Source: Caldithrix abyssi DSM 13497
GTDB lineage: Bacteria; Calditrichota; Calditrichia; Calditrichales; Calditrichaceae
Length of the DNA stretch: 64,000 nucleotides
Assembly: GCF_001886815.1 (NCBI RefSeq)
Contig: NZ_CP018099.1
Span: 3,346,501 to 3,410,500, forward strand
Direction: 5' to 3'
Under the pieces are notes generated by a model. The model ran no database searches and was not told the origin of the DNA. It was given only the letters and a program-made list of their open reading frames with translations. Position numbers and translations under genes: made by a program. This document shows positions 1 through 9,795 of this stretch, piece by piece; the stretch's first letter is position 1, and every line of letters starts with the position of its first letter.

Positions 1-792
1 TTTCGCCAGGCATGCGCTAAATTCCCAGTACGTTCTCTCCCCTTTTAGCCGCCCTGACAAATACAAAAGCGTGTTTTCAATAAACTTTTCCAGCTTATAT
101 CTTAATCGGTTCTGAGGATCAAAGTTAACCATGGCGCCCACGGTTAGCAGATGGCTGCCATCCGTTTGATATTCAGTTATCAGCCGATTGCGGCCATGGA
201 CGGTGATATACGACTTTTCCACGGCCACCACCTTTCCTTCGGCGGGAAACTGGTCATTAAAATAGCCGATGCGCGTTAATTTCCTGTCTTCATTCAAATC
301 CCACACAAAGGCACCGCCGAACAGGCCGCTAAAAATAGGGTGCCCCATCCAGCTCTGAAATCCCCTTTTGTCGAAATTCCAGTAATCTTTAACGTTAAGA
401 ATTTTAATGGCCGGTTTATTGGATTCAATACCGCATTCAGCAGGAATTAACGCGCCAAAATTTGTGCAGAGTAAATTTGCGCCATTATCATACCATTCCC
501 GGATTTGACGAAAATGCTTCTCTTCCCAGCGCATATAGGCCTGAGAATCGGGGATATGGATCCAATAAATATCCAGCCGTCTTTTTTGTTGGGCAAGATT
601 ATTCAGAGTTACATGTTCTATCTGAAAGTGTGTTTTAGCTTGTAGCCAGTTCAATATTCTAATATCTTCTTCCGCTACATAATCGTCCGGCGTAACATAA
701 CCAATAGTGATTTGATTATGTTGACAGGAAACAAGGATGAATAGAAAAACGATTTTTAAAAGCGCGCTTAATTTTAAAAATAACCGCTTCAT
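1..792 (-). CDS. Putative lipoprotein with GATase-like N-terminal region (3' end outside window)
   Basis: The frame is open from an ATG at 792 to the left edge, giving 264 residues without a stop, so the C-terminus is missing. The N-terminus is basic, then hydrophobic, and ends in the lipobox-like LVSC (residues about 20-23), which suggests an outer-membrane or periplasmic lipoprotein. The rest has alternating strands and helices with patches such as RRLDIYWIHIP and NGANLLCTNFGAL, which recall ThuA/class I glutamine-amidotransferase-like folds seen beside glycosidases. No catalytic residue could be assigned. It starts 38 bp after the GH127 gene and is probably the last visible gene of the polysaccharide operon. 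The function is not recognised. Confidence 0.6.
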   Translation of the reverse strand, partial: MKRLFLKLSALLKIVFLFILVSCQHNQITIGYVTPDDYVAEEDIRILNWLQAKTHFQIEHVTLNNLAQQKRRLDIYWIHIPDSQAYMRWEEKHFRQIREWYDNGANLLCTNFGALIPAECGIESNKPAIKILNVKDYWNFDKRGFQSWMGHPIFSGLFGGAFVWDLNEDRKLTRIGYFNDQFPAEGKVVAVEKSYITVHGRNRLITEYQTDGSHLLTVGAMVNFDPQNRLRYKLEKFIENTLLYLSGRLKGERTYWEFSACLAK

Positions 793-830
793 ATCAATGG
801 CTCTCTATTTTGAATTTAGCACTATAAAAC

Positions 831-2861
831 TCAACGAGCTGCTGGGAAATTGGCAATTCTTAATTTCGTACAACCATAAGGCACTAACACAATTTCTTCT
901 ACAGGTTCATCATATTTTACAGGATACCAGAACGGACTGTAAGGAATCGGGCCGGTAATTCCTCCATACAATTTCCATTCGGGAATTTTTTTGGCTTTGG
1001 CGATTATTTTAACCGGCGCATTTTTGAGAGTCCAGGGTTGGTTTTTGACAGTAAACTCTTTAACAATGAAAGTTGTGTCGGGATGATCAACATAGTTTCT
1101 CAACAATCCATAATTCCAGGGATCTTTAGGCAGTACTTCATAGTCGGCATACGGTTCTTTGCCGCCAATTTTTTTCCACTCTTCGTTTAATCCCAGAGCA
1201 AAAACCAGCGGGCCGCGCTCCACGGCCGCAGACCTTTGAAACCAGTAAGAAATTCTTATTTTCATGGGTAAATACAGTTCCAGCACATCGCCTTTTTTCC
1301 AGCGGCGGGTTACTTTTGTAATCGATCCGGCTTGCGGTTTGCCGTACACTTTTCCGTTAACGAAAACCACTGCGTTATCGCACCATTCCGGTATGCGTAA
1401 ATGAAATGGAAATGCCACGCCATTACTTTTTTTACAAATGAATTTTATCCTCTCTTTAAAAGGATAATCGGTTTCTTCCACAAACGTTACTTCCACATTG
1501 TCCGCCACTCTGGCGGTTACCTCCGACGGCGCATAAACCAGCGCCGCCAGACCATTATCCTGGGTGGCGTACCATAAATTCATTACATATTTGGGCCACC
1601 CTTGATGGTAGTTTGCGGTACAACATCCATATCCTGTTTCAAGCCCAAACAGAAGTTCGGTTTCGCCGTGTTTGGTGCTAAAATTATGCCATCCGCGGTC
1701 GCAAATAACCTGGTTGGCAAGCTGGTAATATTGTCGCGCGGTATGGCCCGGTTTAAGGAAGGCCGGAAGCGCATTTAAAGCCACACGTTCTAATATGTCG
1801 CCATATTCCGCATCGCCGGAAATTTGCAGCATTGTTTCAAGGCTGAACATATACTCAACTACCGTGCAGCTTTCGGTCCCCCTGACAGGATCTTTGCCGG
1901 CCAATAATTCATCGGCGGCCCACAGTCCATAAACCTGCCCGTGATGCTTCATTAACTTTTCGATACCGGTTTTAACCGCTTTAAGGTAGCGCTCATCTTT
2001 TGAATACTGGTACCATACTCCCGGTTGCTTAATGCCCATCGCCGTATTTACCCCGTGCCAGTTCCAATCCTGCGGATTTGCACTTTCGAAACGCTGTGTC
2101 CAATCCAGTGTTTGTTCAAAAATAATTTTTCCCAGGTCTAACAGAAAGGCATCTCCTGTGTGATTATACAACCAGTAAATGGAGGCCAGGTTTTCGCCGC
2201 CCCTGCTTTTGGCCCAGTGTGTCCAGTAATCGAGCGGCTTTTCTTTGATATTTTTCATCTGATATTGAAAATAGCGCCTCATAAAATCGAGCACGCGTTC
2301 ATCTTGCGTGGCTTCATAATAGGTTTGCATTACTTTTAATACGATCATGTGCGGCCACCAGTCCTGTTTAACTTTTTCCTGCCAGGCCTGGCGTCTGCCC
2401 CATTTTGTATTGTCAAAAACACGTGTGCTATCCGGCAAAGGCCCGAAATATCCGTCTTCTTGTTGGTGCGTTAGAATGTATTCAATCCATTTTTTCGCCT
2501 TTTTAATTAACGTTTTATCTTTCAAAATATAGGCCAGGGGAACCAGTCCATCCAGCCAGTATGGGCCGCGCTCCCAGCCATCGCCGCTGCCGCCCAGCCA
2601 GCCATTATCGGGCCCAACGTCTCTCCAGACTTCATCAAGATGTCCGGTTAAACCGTTAGCGGCTAATTTTAATTGATATTCCAGCCAGCCTTTGGGTTTA
2701 ATGCTTCCCACGGGCAGTGCAATATAGGCATTCTCCATTAAGGGTTCACGATTGGAGAGATAGTTTACATTTTTAGCATTGGTGATAGCAGGTAAGCTAA
2801 TTAAAAGCGCCAGCGAAATGATGAGCACCGAATGCATGGTTAAATTTTTTACTAAATTCAT
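831..2861 (-). CDS. GH127-family (DUF1680) glycoside hydrolase, beta-L-arabinofuranosidase-like
   Basis: The protein has 676 residues with an N-terminal signal segment (about 1-29) and is therefore exported. An (alpha/alpha)6 barrel fills residues 40-450 and a beta-sandwich follows. The GH127 cysteine/zinc site is visible: E330 and C332 in GTESCTVVEY, and the pair C413-C414 in GYGCCTANY, matching the Glu/Cys/Cys/Cys ligands of HypBA1, where one of the paired cysteines is the nucleophile. The family releases arabinofuranose or related sugars from plant-type glycans; the exact substrate cannot be read from sequence. The ATG at 2861 follows GAGGG at good spacing. It lies downstream of a second glycosidase and upstream of a lipoprotein in the same direction. 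Confidence 0.85.
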   Translation of the reverse strand: MNLVKNLTMHSVLIISLALLISLPAITNAKNVNYLSNREPLMENAYIALPVGSIKPKGWLEYQLKLAANGLTGHLDEVWRDVGPDNGWLGGSGDGWERGPYWLDGLVPLAYILKDKTLIKKAKKWIEYILTHQQEDGYFGPLPDSTRVFDNTKWGRRQAWQEKVKQDWWPHMIVLKVMQTYYEATQDERVLDFMRRYFQYQMKNIKEKPLDYWTHWAKSRGGENLASIYWLYNHTGDAFLLDLGKIIFEQTLDWTQRFESANPQDWNWHGVNTAMGIKQPGVWYQYSKDERYLKAVKTGIEKLMKHHGQVYGLWAADELLAGKDPVRGTESCTVVEYMFSLETMLQISGDAEYGDILERVALNALPAFLKPGHTARQYYQLANQVICDRGWHNFSTKHGETELLFGLETGYGCCTANYHQGWPKYVMNLWYATQDNGLAALVYAPSEVTARVADNVEVTFVEETDYPFKERIKFICKKSNGVAFPFHLRIPEWCDNAVVFVNGKVYGKPQAGSITKVTRRWKKGDVLELYLPMKIRISYWFQRSAAVERGPLVFALGLNEEWKKIGGKEPYADYEVLPKDPWNYGLLRNYVDHPDTTFIVKEFTVKNQPWTLKNAPVKIIAKAKKIPEWKLYGGITGPIPYSPFWYPVKYDEPVEEIVLVPYGCTKLRIANFPAAR

Positions 2862-2891
2862 TGTACTGCCCTCATTACTTAATTTACTCTA

Positions 2892-3035
2892 TAGAGTTCT
2901 GCAAAATGCACATACATGTCATTTCGAATCCCGATTTATCGGGATGAGAAATCTTCTAACTTCAACAAAAACAAAAGATTTCTCGTCGCTCCGCTCCTCG
3001 AAATGACACTAAAATTTACATTTTGCAGAACTCTA
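2892..3035. mobile_element. MITE-like element with 17-bp terminal inverted repeats and 11-bp target duplication
   Basis: The ends are perfect inverted repeats: TAGAGTTCTGCAAAATG at 2892-2908 and its reverse complement at 3019-3035. The 11-mer AATTTACTCTA flanks both sides (2881-2891 and 3036-3046), as expected of a target-site duplication. Inside is a second inverted pair built on TGTCATTTCGA, so the transcript would fold into a long hairpin. There is no coding capacity. It sits in the 306-bp gap between the two glycosidase genes and could end or stabilise the upstream message. Confidence 0.8.
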
Positions 3036-3167
3036 AATTTACTCTAACCAATATGGATATCGCCATTTAACTGGCGATTTAACTTTTCTATTCGAACAGA
3101 TTCCTCGACAACCTTTTAGCGATTTTTTTTCTCTCTTCCTGCATCAAATCCAGCCCGCCGAAATATT

Positions 3168-5903
3168 TTAAAACCCGGCAACATCGAGCAGCATCCTGTT
3201 TATGATTCCGGCCCAGATATACGTTTTGTGGTAGCCGCCCCACTGTTCATCGGGACTGTAAAATTCCCATAAATTATGATCTTTTTTCAAACAGGCGATC
3301 ATATTTCTGGCATTGCGTTCAACCAGCTCTCTGGCTATCTTTTTGTAGCCATATTGAATTAAACCGTCCATAATCAAATAATTCCATTCCACCCATACCG
3401 GGCCGTTCCAGTATCCTTTGGGATTGTAATATGGGTCATCGGCGGCAAGCGAAGGCACGCCATATTTTCGCCAGAATTTGGAAGTATCGGTAAGCGCCTT
3501 TACCAGTTTTGCCGCCTGCTCCTCGCTTGCAATCCCGGCCCACATCGGTAAAAACCCGATTATTTCCTGGCGTTTTAGATCGTCTTTCGTTTTAAATGTA
3601 AAGTCATGGTCTTTTTTATCGACATGGTAATAGAAGCCCGTTTCATCATCCCAGAACGTTTTGTTGATAAGCTCCGCTCTTTTGTCCGCCTGTTCTTTCC
3701 AGCTTTGCGCTTCATCCTGGTAGCCCAATTCAGCGGCCATGGCGGCCAAAGAGTTGGCTTCTTTAACCAGCATACAATTGAGATCTAACGCTTCAAAATT
3801 CGACGGCCAGCCGACCTGATCCCACACGGCAACCAATCCGTCGCGTACGCATTCCAGCACGGCATGACCTCCCCATTCACACAAACCGTCCTGGTCTTTA
3901 TCACGATTGGAAACATAAAAATTATAAAATCTTTTGCTGGACTCATACATCTCTTTAAGAAATTGTTTATCTTGCGTAATTTTATAAACTTCCCAGTTTT
4001 GCCAGGCATACCAGGGTGCCGAAGTTGTCAATTCGCCGTTATATTTTATAATTTCATCCAGGTAAGGCCCCGTTCGGTAATTGATATATCCATTATCGTA
4101 TTGCCGTTCGCTGTAGATGCGCTGCGAATCCATGGCGCTGCGTGGATCCAATAAAGCATAAGCCACCATGGTCAGGCTTTCGTGGAAAACCTGACCGCCG
4201 TGTCCCCAGCCCCAGGTTGGTTCGCGAGAAAAAACATAGTAATTATAGTTGCACTTTCCTTCAGGAGGCAAAAACACCTGACGCATCATATTAAACGCGC
4301 TCCAATAAAGCAATTGTAGGTCATTATCTTCCATTGGCAAGGGAGGAACCCCGGCAAATAATTGTTCATTGGCAGCCCGATATTGATCCAGCTTTTCTTT
4401 CATCAACGACAAAGCCAGATGGTAGATTTTTTTTCTGTCTTTTTCATCCCTGGCAAAACCGCGTATGATGCGGATACGTTTCTTTTCGCCTTTGTTTAAT
4501 TTGATTTGTTTTTGAAAGGAAACAATCCGCGCAAAATCTCTGGCGTTCGTTTTAATCTGTCCCTCTTTTTTTACGTCTGCTAAAAAGTCGCTTCCAGAAA
4601 TATTGGTTAATTCATGTGTTGGCATACTCATTCGATTTTGCCTATCGATAGCTGTAACAACATAGCCGTAAATTGAACCATCTTTGAGATTTTTATCCGC
4701 ATAGGAAGCGCGGTTTAAATTTTGGGCTATTAATTTATAAACGGCGTCCTGACCGTAATCTCGCCGGTAAACGTTGTAGCGCATGCCTTTTGCCTGATCC
4801 CAATACAAATGTATCTCTGAGCCGGTTTCACTTACTATTTTCCTGAAATTAGACGGCATGGGAGGTAAGTCGTTTTTCTTGAAAAAACCGTCCTGTCTTT
4901 TCGAACTTTGATCCTGTAATTGCTCCACCTTACCTTTGACCAGGGCGATTTCTCCGCTTTGGGGGCAAAATATTCGGATGGTGTATTCATCGCCGTTTTT
5001 TAATCCTGCAAAATTGCCCAATTCTATTCCGAAATAACCGTACGGTGAAATATTAGGATCGCTGTTTCCCCAGCGCGCTGCCCTTTCGGTGAGCAGTTTG
5101 CTGCGGTCGTTGTTCAATATAACCATCATTTTGGGGCCGGGGTTTTGATGCGTACAGCGTTTGTCAGGCGCATGCATCATTTTCCCCCAAACCAGATACT
5201 TTTGTTTTTTCTGTAAATCCACCTGAAGCGGAATATCGACATTTTCACCTTTAAATCCATAAAAGCTTTTCATCTGGTCAGGCGCATCAGAAATTAAAAA
5301 GAAATCATACACTTTATCCACATAAGGAATGTTGTGCGCTAATGTCCAGCTATCTGGCAGTTCTTCGTGGGTAAATGTAATGGTCTTTTTTTCCTGATTA
5401 AAGCCAACCTCGTTAAACACGCGGTAATCATTTCTCAGAAAAGGATAAAGTGTAAATTCCGCTGCAGAGGCGCCGGCATTAGTCAAAGTAATATCCTGAA
5501 TGGCCAGTCGAGAGCTGTAAACCAAAAACGCAACATTTACCTTTACACCTTTTAAAGGATAATATTCATATTGAACCATATCCGGATAAGAAAGCGTAAT
5601 GACTGGCGGTTTAAACATATCTTTTAACCGGTAAACAAAATTGGTATCGTTTTTAAAGGCCAGGCACCAATCGCCGGCCTTATCGGTTGTAAAATCAAGC
5701 CCTTTTTCCGGATCATAAAACTTGAAATGAAAGCCCTGGTCGAGGATGAACTCAGAACGCTCCATGGCCGCAGCATAGGTTGTGTACAGAGGAGTATCTT
5801 TTGTTGCCGACAAATTCGATAAGAAGGGGCGCTCTTTTTGCCCGAAGCAGGAATTGAAATGAATCATTATTAACAAAAGCAACGCCACACTTAAAATTTT
5901 CAT
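3168..5903 (-). CDS. Secreted GH63/MGH1-like glycoside hydrolase with internal FN3
   Basis: The protein has 911 residues. Residues 1-21 form a signal sequence with a cysteine (HFNSC), so it could be a lipoprotein. Residues about 60-230 are beta-rich. Residues 255-320 hold a module shared with the next gene upstream (LLTERAARWG, GYFGIELGNFAG). Residues 350-430 look like fibronectin type III (RYNVYRRDYG). Residues 520-905 form an (alpha/alpha)6 barrel of the GH63 C-terminal/mannosylglycerate-hydrolase type, with WGWGHGGQVFHESL (564-577), DGLCEWGGHAV and YWNGPVWVEWNY. Such enzymes cleave alpha-glucosyl or alpha-mannosyl linkages. The substrate is unknown. The ATG at 5903 has GAGGG upstream. It is co-directional with the PUL-like operon, 69 bp after the preceding gene. 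Confidence 0.8.
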   Translation of the reverse strand: MKILSVALLLLIMIHFNSCFGQKERPFLSNLSATKDTPLYTTYAAAMERSEFILDQGFHFKFYDPEKGLDFTTDKAGDWCLAFKNDTNFVYRLKDMFKPPVITLSYPDMVQYEYYPLKGVKVNVAFLVYSSRLAIQDITLTNAGASAAEFTLYPFLRNDYRVFNEVGFNQEKKTITFTHEELPDSWTLAHNIPYVDKVYDFFLISDAPDQMKSFYGFKGENVDIPLQVDLQKKQKYLVWGKMMHAPDKRCTHQNPGPKMMVILNNDRSKLLTERAARWGNSDPNISPYGYFGIELGNFAGLKNGDEYTIRIFCPQSGEIALVKGKVEQLQDQSSKRQDGFFKKNDLPPMPSNFRKIVSETGSEIHLYWDQAKGMRYNVYRRDYGQDAVYKLIAQNLNRASYADKNLKDGSIYGYVVTAIDRQNRMSMPTHELTNISGSDFLADVKKEGQIKTNARDFARIVSFQKQIKLNKGEKKRIRIIRGFARDEKDRKKIYHLALSLMKEKLDQYRAANEQLFAGVPPLPMEDNDLQLLYWSAFNMMRQVFLPPEGKCNYNYYVFSREPTWGWGHGGQVFHESLTMVAYALLDPRSAMDSQRIYSERQYDNGYINYRTGPYLDEIIKYNGELTTSAPWYAWQNWEVYKITQDKQFLKEMYESSKRFYNFYVSNRDKDQDGLCEWGGHAVLECVRDGLVAVWDQVGWPSNFEALDLNCMLVKEANSLAAMAAELGYQDEAQSWKEQADKRAELINKTFWDDETGFYYHVDKKDHDFTFKTKDDLKRQEIIGFLPMWAGIASEEQAAKLVKALTDTSKFWRKYGVPSLAADDPYYNPKGYWNGPVWVEWNYLIMDGLIQYGYKKIARELVERNARNMIACLKKDHNLWEFYSPDEQWGGYHKTYIWAGIINRMLLDVAGF

Positions 5904-5972
5904 ACTTCCCTCATATTTTTTAACACATTACAAAATTCCGGCAAAAGTTAAATTTGCGCCGCCTCACCATTT

Positions 5973-8771
5973 TTATTTCAAAAGCAGCATCTTGCGTGTG
6001 ATTTTGATTTCATCTGTTTCCATCTGGTAAAAATAAACGCCGTTGGGCGCCTGTTTTCCGGACTGATCCGTGCCATCCCAGCGAACCTGATAAACGCCAG
6101 CATTTTGTTCAGAGGCATTGACCAGTTTTTTTACCACCTGGCCCAATGCATTAAACACCGTGATTTTTACGCTGGAATTTTGGGGCAATGAATATCGAAT
6201 AACCGTCGAAGGATTAAAGGGATTCGGAAAATTCTGCATTAAAGTAAAGGCAGTGGCTGGTTCTGTCGCTATTTTTTGTTCAATAGAAGTTGCGTCCACC
6301 AATTTTACATTTACAAATGAATAGGGTTCAAAGGCCGTGGCCCAGTTATCCCAGGACGACTGGACATTTTCGAACAAAAAACGCAGACCAATGGAATCGC
6401 CCTCTATAAACTTTAAGCCGGATCGATCGTTTTTAGGAACGACCATTTCCACAAAATATCCGGTTGTAGTCGTTTTGCAGAAGATTTGAAAATCAGACGG
6501 CTGAATAATTCTTCCAAAGTGGTTATAATATTTAGGATCATCGTCCCACATGGGGCCGCCTCCGCCCAGACTTTCGTGGTATTGAATCGCTTCATCCGTA
6601 CAATCGAGGACGCGCGCTTCGCGGATGGCACCAGTATTGGGATAAAAGCTGATGCGGTAATTTTCTCTTCCGTGCCACCAGCCATTGGCGTTGCCGTCAA
6701 TAAATACCGTGGGAATGGCGTACTGGTTCATATCAAAACCGATGTACAAATTGTTTTCATCCCAGCTTAAATAAATTTTACAGTTGAATGTCGTGACAGA
6801 GAAATTCATTTTATCCAGCAGCAGATGCCAGCCTTCTTCGATCGTTCCGTTTAAAACAGGCGAAAATTGAGGAATAAATTCGTGCACCGGATATAAAGGA
6901 TAATAGTCGTCATTGTCTGCAATACCATCGTAATCGGTATCATTTTCCCGGGGATTTGCCCCCTGGAAATTACCGGCAATTATTTCCTGATAATCCGACA
7001 TGCCGTCGTTATCACTGTCCTTTTGCAAGGAATCGCTATAAAAACGCACCTCGTCTAATGGCACTCGCAAATCATTGTCAGGAATCTCATCATTATCGAT
7101 ATCGTTTGCCTCGTAAATTTGTCCGCGATATCCTTCTAATGCCAGCCAGTTTTGAAAGGTACGATAGATCTTTGCCTGAAAGTCATACTCTTCTCCGCAG
7201 GCGACCGGAAATTGATACGGCAGATCGCCATGGTACATTTCAGGATTTCCATTATCGTTGTAAATGTCATCAACGGCGTGCTGAAATTCATGAACAAAAA
7301 GCCAGGGCAAACTGCACGTGATATCCGGATCATGGGTGGGATATGGCACGGATTTAAGACCTTTAGCCGCCGCCCAGCACACATGCGAAAATCCGGTGGA
7401 ATTGGCTGGCCCCATAAAATTCCACGACGGCGTACCGTAACTCCAGAAACCGGAAGTGCCCGAAGAAATGCGAAAAATGGCATCGTATTGTAAATCTTGC
7501 ACGCCGCGGGCATGAAGATCGTTTTCTAATTGCGTTAAACTATAATCATTGGGATTCGAATCAAGATAGTCGTCTATAATTAGATACGAAATATTTAAAT
7601 TCATTTTCAGACCGGAATTCCGCCAGTAGAATAAGCGGCCCAATTCAATCATTTTTTTAATTTTTGGGATGTCTTCGGGCAAAATATCTCCGCCGCTGGT
7701 ATTTGTGTAAAGCACCACCAACACGTCCAGGGTGGCAAATTTTACATATTTCTGAGGCATGTTGTCTGTGGTGGCCGAAAATTCGTCTGAGCCGCTCAGT
7801 TCATTGCCATGCAAATCACGGCTGCGGATTGCGTAATAATAGGTGGTATTCGGTTCAAGCCGCGTATCGGTAAAGCAGGTATCGCCAATGCCGAGGGAGG
7901 CGGTTGGCTGCGAGGGAAATGTTCCCCCTGCCTCTCTACGATACACATTGTAGCCCACAATGTCGCGATTACTTACCTGGTTCTCGCCTCTGAAATGGAT
8001 TTCTACGGAAGTATTACGAGGAATAACGGAAATGATGTCAAGCGGCTGCATGGCAACAACTTCTTGACTGCGGGCGCTTAACAAACCTGCGGAATCTCTG
8101 GCCAGAACCATGTAGCCGAAAAGGCGATCGGATTCAGGGGTAGCATCAAGATAGACAGAATCGTTTTGCACCTCGGCTATTTTATAATACTGGTAGCGCG
8201 CCCGGCCGTCGCTCAAAAGATCATTAAGGTCTCTACGATAAACAAGATATGTTAAGTCTTCTTTCATTTTCCAGGTGATGCGCGTAGTGTTGCCCTCTGC
8301 CACGGCTTTTATGCCCTGCACGGGCGCCAGATAATCATCCGGAGAAGTTTGTAAAAACACATTCAAACCACTATAGGGCAACTCATCAATGCGATCTTTA
8401 TCTCTTCCCTGTTCACCGCTGGCATTACAACTGAAAATAATGGTAAACGAATCGTTTACCGCAATTTGCGGATTCGTAAAATTACCCAGTTCAACGCCGA
8501 TCATGCCGTCGCCGTTAATATTCGGCACACCGGGCGTCCAGCGCGGGCACTGATCGGTTAAAAGAACGCTGTCGGAATTATTCAGAAAGACGATAAAAGA
8601 GACATCGGGCGGCAAATGTTTGCACTGCGTTTGATCAGAATGATAAACAATACAGCGCCGGTAGGCATAGTCATCCACGCCTGGCTGAGCCATTAAAGGA
8701 GCCGCGCCCAATAATCCGACCATTAAAAACAGAGTTTTTATTTTCAACTTACGCAAAAGGTTGTTTCCCAT
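5973..8771 (-). CDS. Secreted multidomain protein: HExxH motif, FN3, calcium repeats, CBM9-like, sorting domain
   Basis: The protein has 932 residues with a signal peptide ending near LMAQ (29). Residues 55-120 match the module also found in the neighbouring glycosidase (LLTDQCPRWTPG, MIGVELGNFTN). Two FN3-like units follow (about 150-340; YLVYRRDLND, GYNVYRREAGG). Residues 345-550 carry HEFQH at 494-498, a zinc-protease HExxH signature. Residues 555-625 are Asp-rich thrombospondin-3-like calcium repeats (DSDNDGMSDYQE, DTDYDGIADNDD). A CBM9/DOMON-like region follows (about 640-790) and the C-terminus is a type-A sorting domain with FPNPFNP and a final LLLK. Whether it acts as a peptidase or as a scaffold for glycan binding is not decided. 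GGAGAG precedes the ATG. Confidence 0.75.
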   Translation of the reverse strand: MGNNLLRKLKIKTLFLMVGLLGAAPLMAQPGVDDYAYRRCIVYHSDQTQCKHLPPDVSFIVFLNNSDSVLLTDQCPRWTPGVPNINGDGMIGVELGNFTNPQIAVNDSFTIIFSCNASGEQGRDKDRIDELPYSGLNVFLQTSPDDYLAPVQGIKAVAEGNTTRITWKMKEDLTYLVYRRDLNDLLSDGRARYQYYKIAEVQNDSVYLDATPESDRLFGYMVLARDSAGLLSARSQEVVAMQPLDIISVIPRNTSVEIHFRGENQVSNRDIVGYNVYRREAGGTFPSQPTASLGIGDTCFTDTRLEPNTTYYYAIRSRDLHGNELSGSDEFSATTDNMPQKYVKFATLDVLVVLYTNTSGGDILPEDIPKIKKMIELGRLFYWRNSGLKMNLNISYLIIDDYLDSNPNDYSLTQLENDLHARGVQDLQYDAIFRISSGTSGFWSYGTPSWNFMGPANSTGFSHVCWAAAKGLKSVPYPTHDPDITCSLPWLFVHEFQHAVDDIYNDNGNPEMYHGDLPYQFPVACGEEYDFQAKIYRTFQNWLALEGYRGQIYEANDIDNDEIPDNDLRVPLDEVRFYSDSLQKDSDNDGMSDYQEIIAGNFQGANPRENDTDYDGIADNDDYYPLYPVHEFIPQFSPVLNGTIEEGWHLLLDKMNFSVTTFNCKIYLSWDENNLYIGFDMNQYAIPTVFIDGNANGWWHGRENYRISFYPNTGAIREARVLDCTDEAIQYHESLGGGGPMWDDDPKYYNHFGRIIQPSDFQIFCKTTTTGYFVEMVVPKNDRSGLKFIEGDSIGLRFLFENVQSSWDNWATAFEPYSFVNVKLVDATSIEQKIATEPATAFTLMQNFPNPFNPSTVIRYSLPQNSSVKITVFNALGQVVKKLVNASEQNAGVYQVRWDGTDQSGKQAPNGVYFYQMETDEIKITRKMLLLK

Positions 8772-8853
8772 TTTCTCTCCTTCAGTTTCAATTGTAATTT
8801 TGCAGCCATTGGCCTACTCTCCATGCAGTTTTGTTTTTCTTTTCTGGCAGTAA

Positions 8854-9783
8854 TCAAAACGATAATCCTAAAGTTAATAAATTTCGATAGCCAATGATAC
8901 CATAACTTGAAAAAGCGTAATCCATTTTAAGATTGAATCCTGCGATGTTCATTTTAAGCCCGCAGCCCAGCGCCCATTGTTCTTCGTCAAGCCCAAATTT
9001 GTAGCCGGCGCGCAGGGCAAAGGTGCGTTTATATTCGTACTCGGCGCCCACCCGAACTTTTTGCTCGGCGTCGGTTAACTTGATGGTCGTAAAGGAGAGG
9101 GTCATTAAATGTAAAGCGGTATGAATCGGCTCAATGGCAGCGCCGAACGAAAAATTAGTGGGAATGGCGTACTGCTCTTTCAGAAATTTTATTTCCGGCC
9201 CAAAGTTAACAATGGACATTCCGAAGCGAAAGCCGTGATAATCTGTTATAAAGAGAACGCCAAGATCTGTGGAAAAGGAATGCACGGCATATTTCCACAT
9301 TTTAAGGTGTAAATAGTTAATGCCCAGCCCCAGAGCCGCATGATTGGTCAAAAACCTGGCAAAGCTCAGCCCCATGCGATAATTGCCCACATAAAACGTT
9401 TCGCCCGTGCCATCCGGCTTCAACGGCGTCCGCACCTGCATCTCATCGGATTGCAAACTGGTAAACGAGAGACATCCCACTCCCTTTCGAACGAAATTTT
9501 TGGCAACAGCCAGAGATTGAAAATTCATACCAGCAAACCAGGAAGAATAAGAAGCAAAAACATCTACAGACGGAATACGAGCCAAAGCAGCCGGATTGTA
9601 AAAAAAGGCATCCGCGCCCTGTGTTACGGCCGTATAAGCTTCGCCAACGGCCACCGCCCGGGCGCTTACACCAATCTTTAAAAACTGAGCCGAAGTGCTT
9701 CCCGGCCGTTTATATCCGCTACCTGTTAACACAGAAGTTAACAACAGCGTAAACAAAACCACGTAAGCCATTTTCTTTAACAT
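8854..9783 (-). CDS. PorV/UPF0164-family outer-membrane beta-barrel protein
   Basis: The protein has 309 residues: a signal peptide (about 1-22), then a segment typical of PorV/PorQ-like barrels, with AQFLKIGVSARAVAVGEAY and FYNPAALARI near residues 33-70. Alternating beta-strands run to a C-terminal aromatic residue (LTLGLSF), the usual BamA recognition end. PorV in type IX secretion shuttles sorting-domain substrates at the outer membrane. Here the gene lies between genes for such substrates, which fits a dedicated shuttle or surface partner. That role is inferred from family and context. GAGGG lies ahead of the ATG; 12 bp separate it from the preceding gene. Confidence 0.8.
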   Translation of the reverse strand: MLKKMAYVVLFTLLLTSVLTGSGYKRPGSTSAQFLKIGVSARAVAVGEAYTAVTQGADAFFYNPAALARIPSVDVFASYSSWFAGMNFQSLAVAKNFVRKGVGCLSFTSLQSDEMQVRTPLKPDGTGETFYVGNYRMGLSFARFLTNHAALGLGINYLHLKMWKYAVHSFSTDLGVLFITDYHGFRFGMSIVNFGPEIKFLKEQYAIPTNFSFGAAIEPIHTALHLMTLSFTTIKLTDAEQKVRVGAEYEYKRTFALRAGYKFGLDEEQWALGCGLKMNIAGFNLKMDYAFSSYGIIGYRNLLTLGLSF

Positions 9784-9795
9784 TCTATTCCCTCG

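Noticed and set aside
6956-7513. Overlapping frames of 110-125 residues on both strands
   Set aside because: Shadows of the HExxH multidomain secreted gene, with no composition or start-site support.
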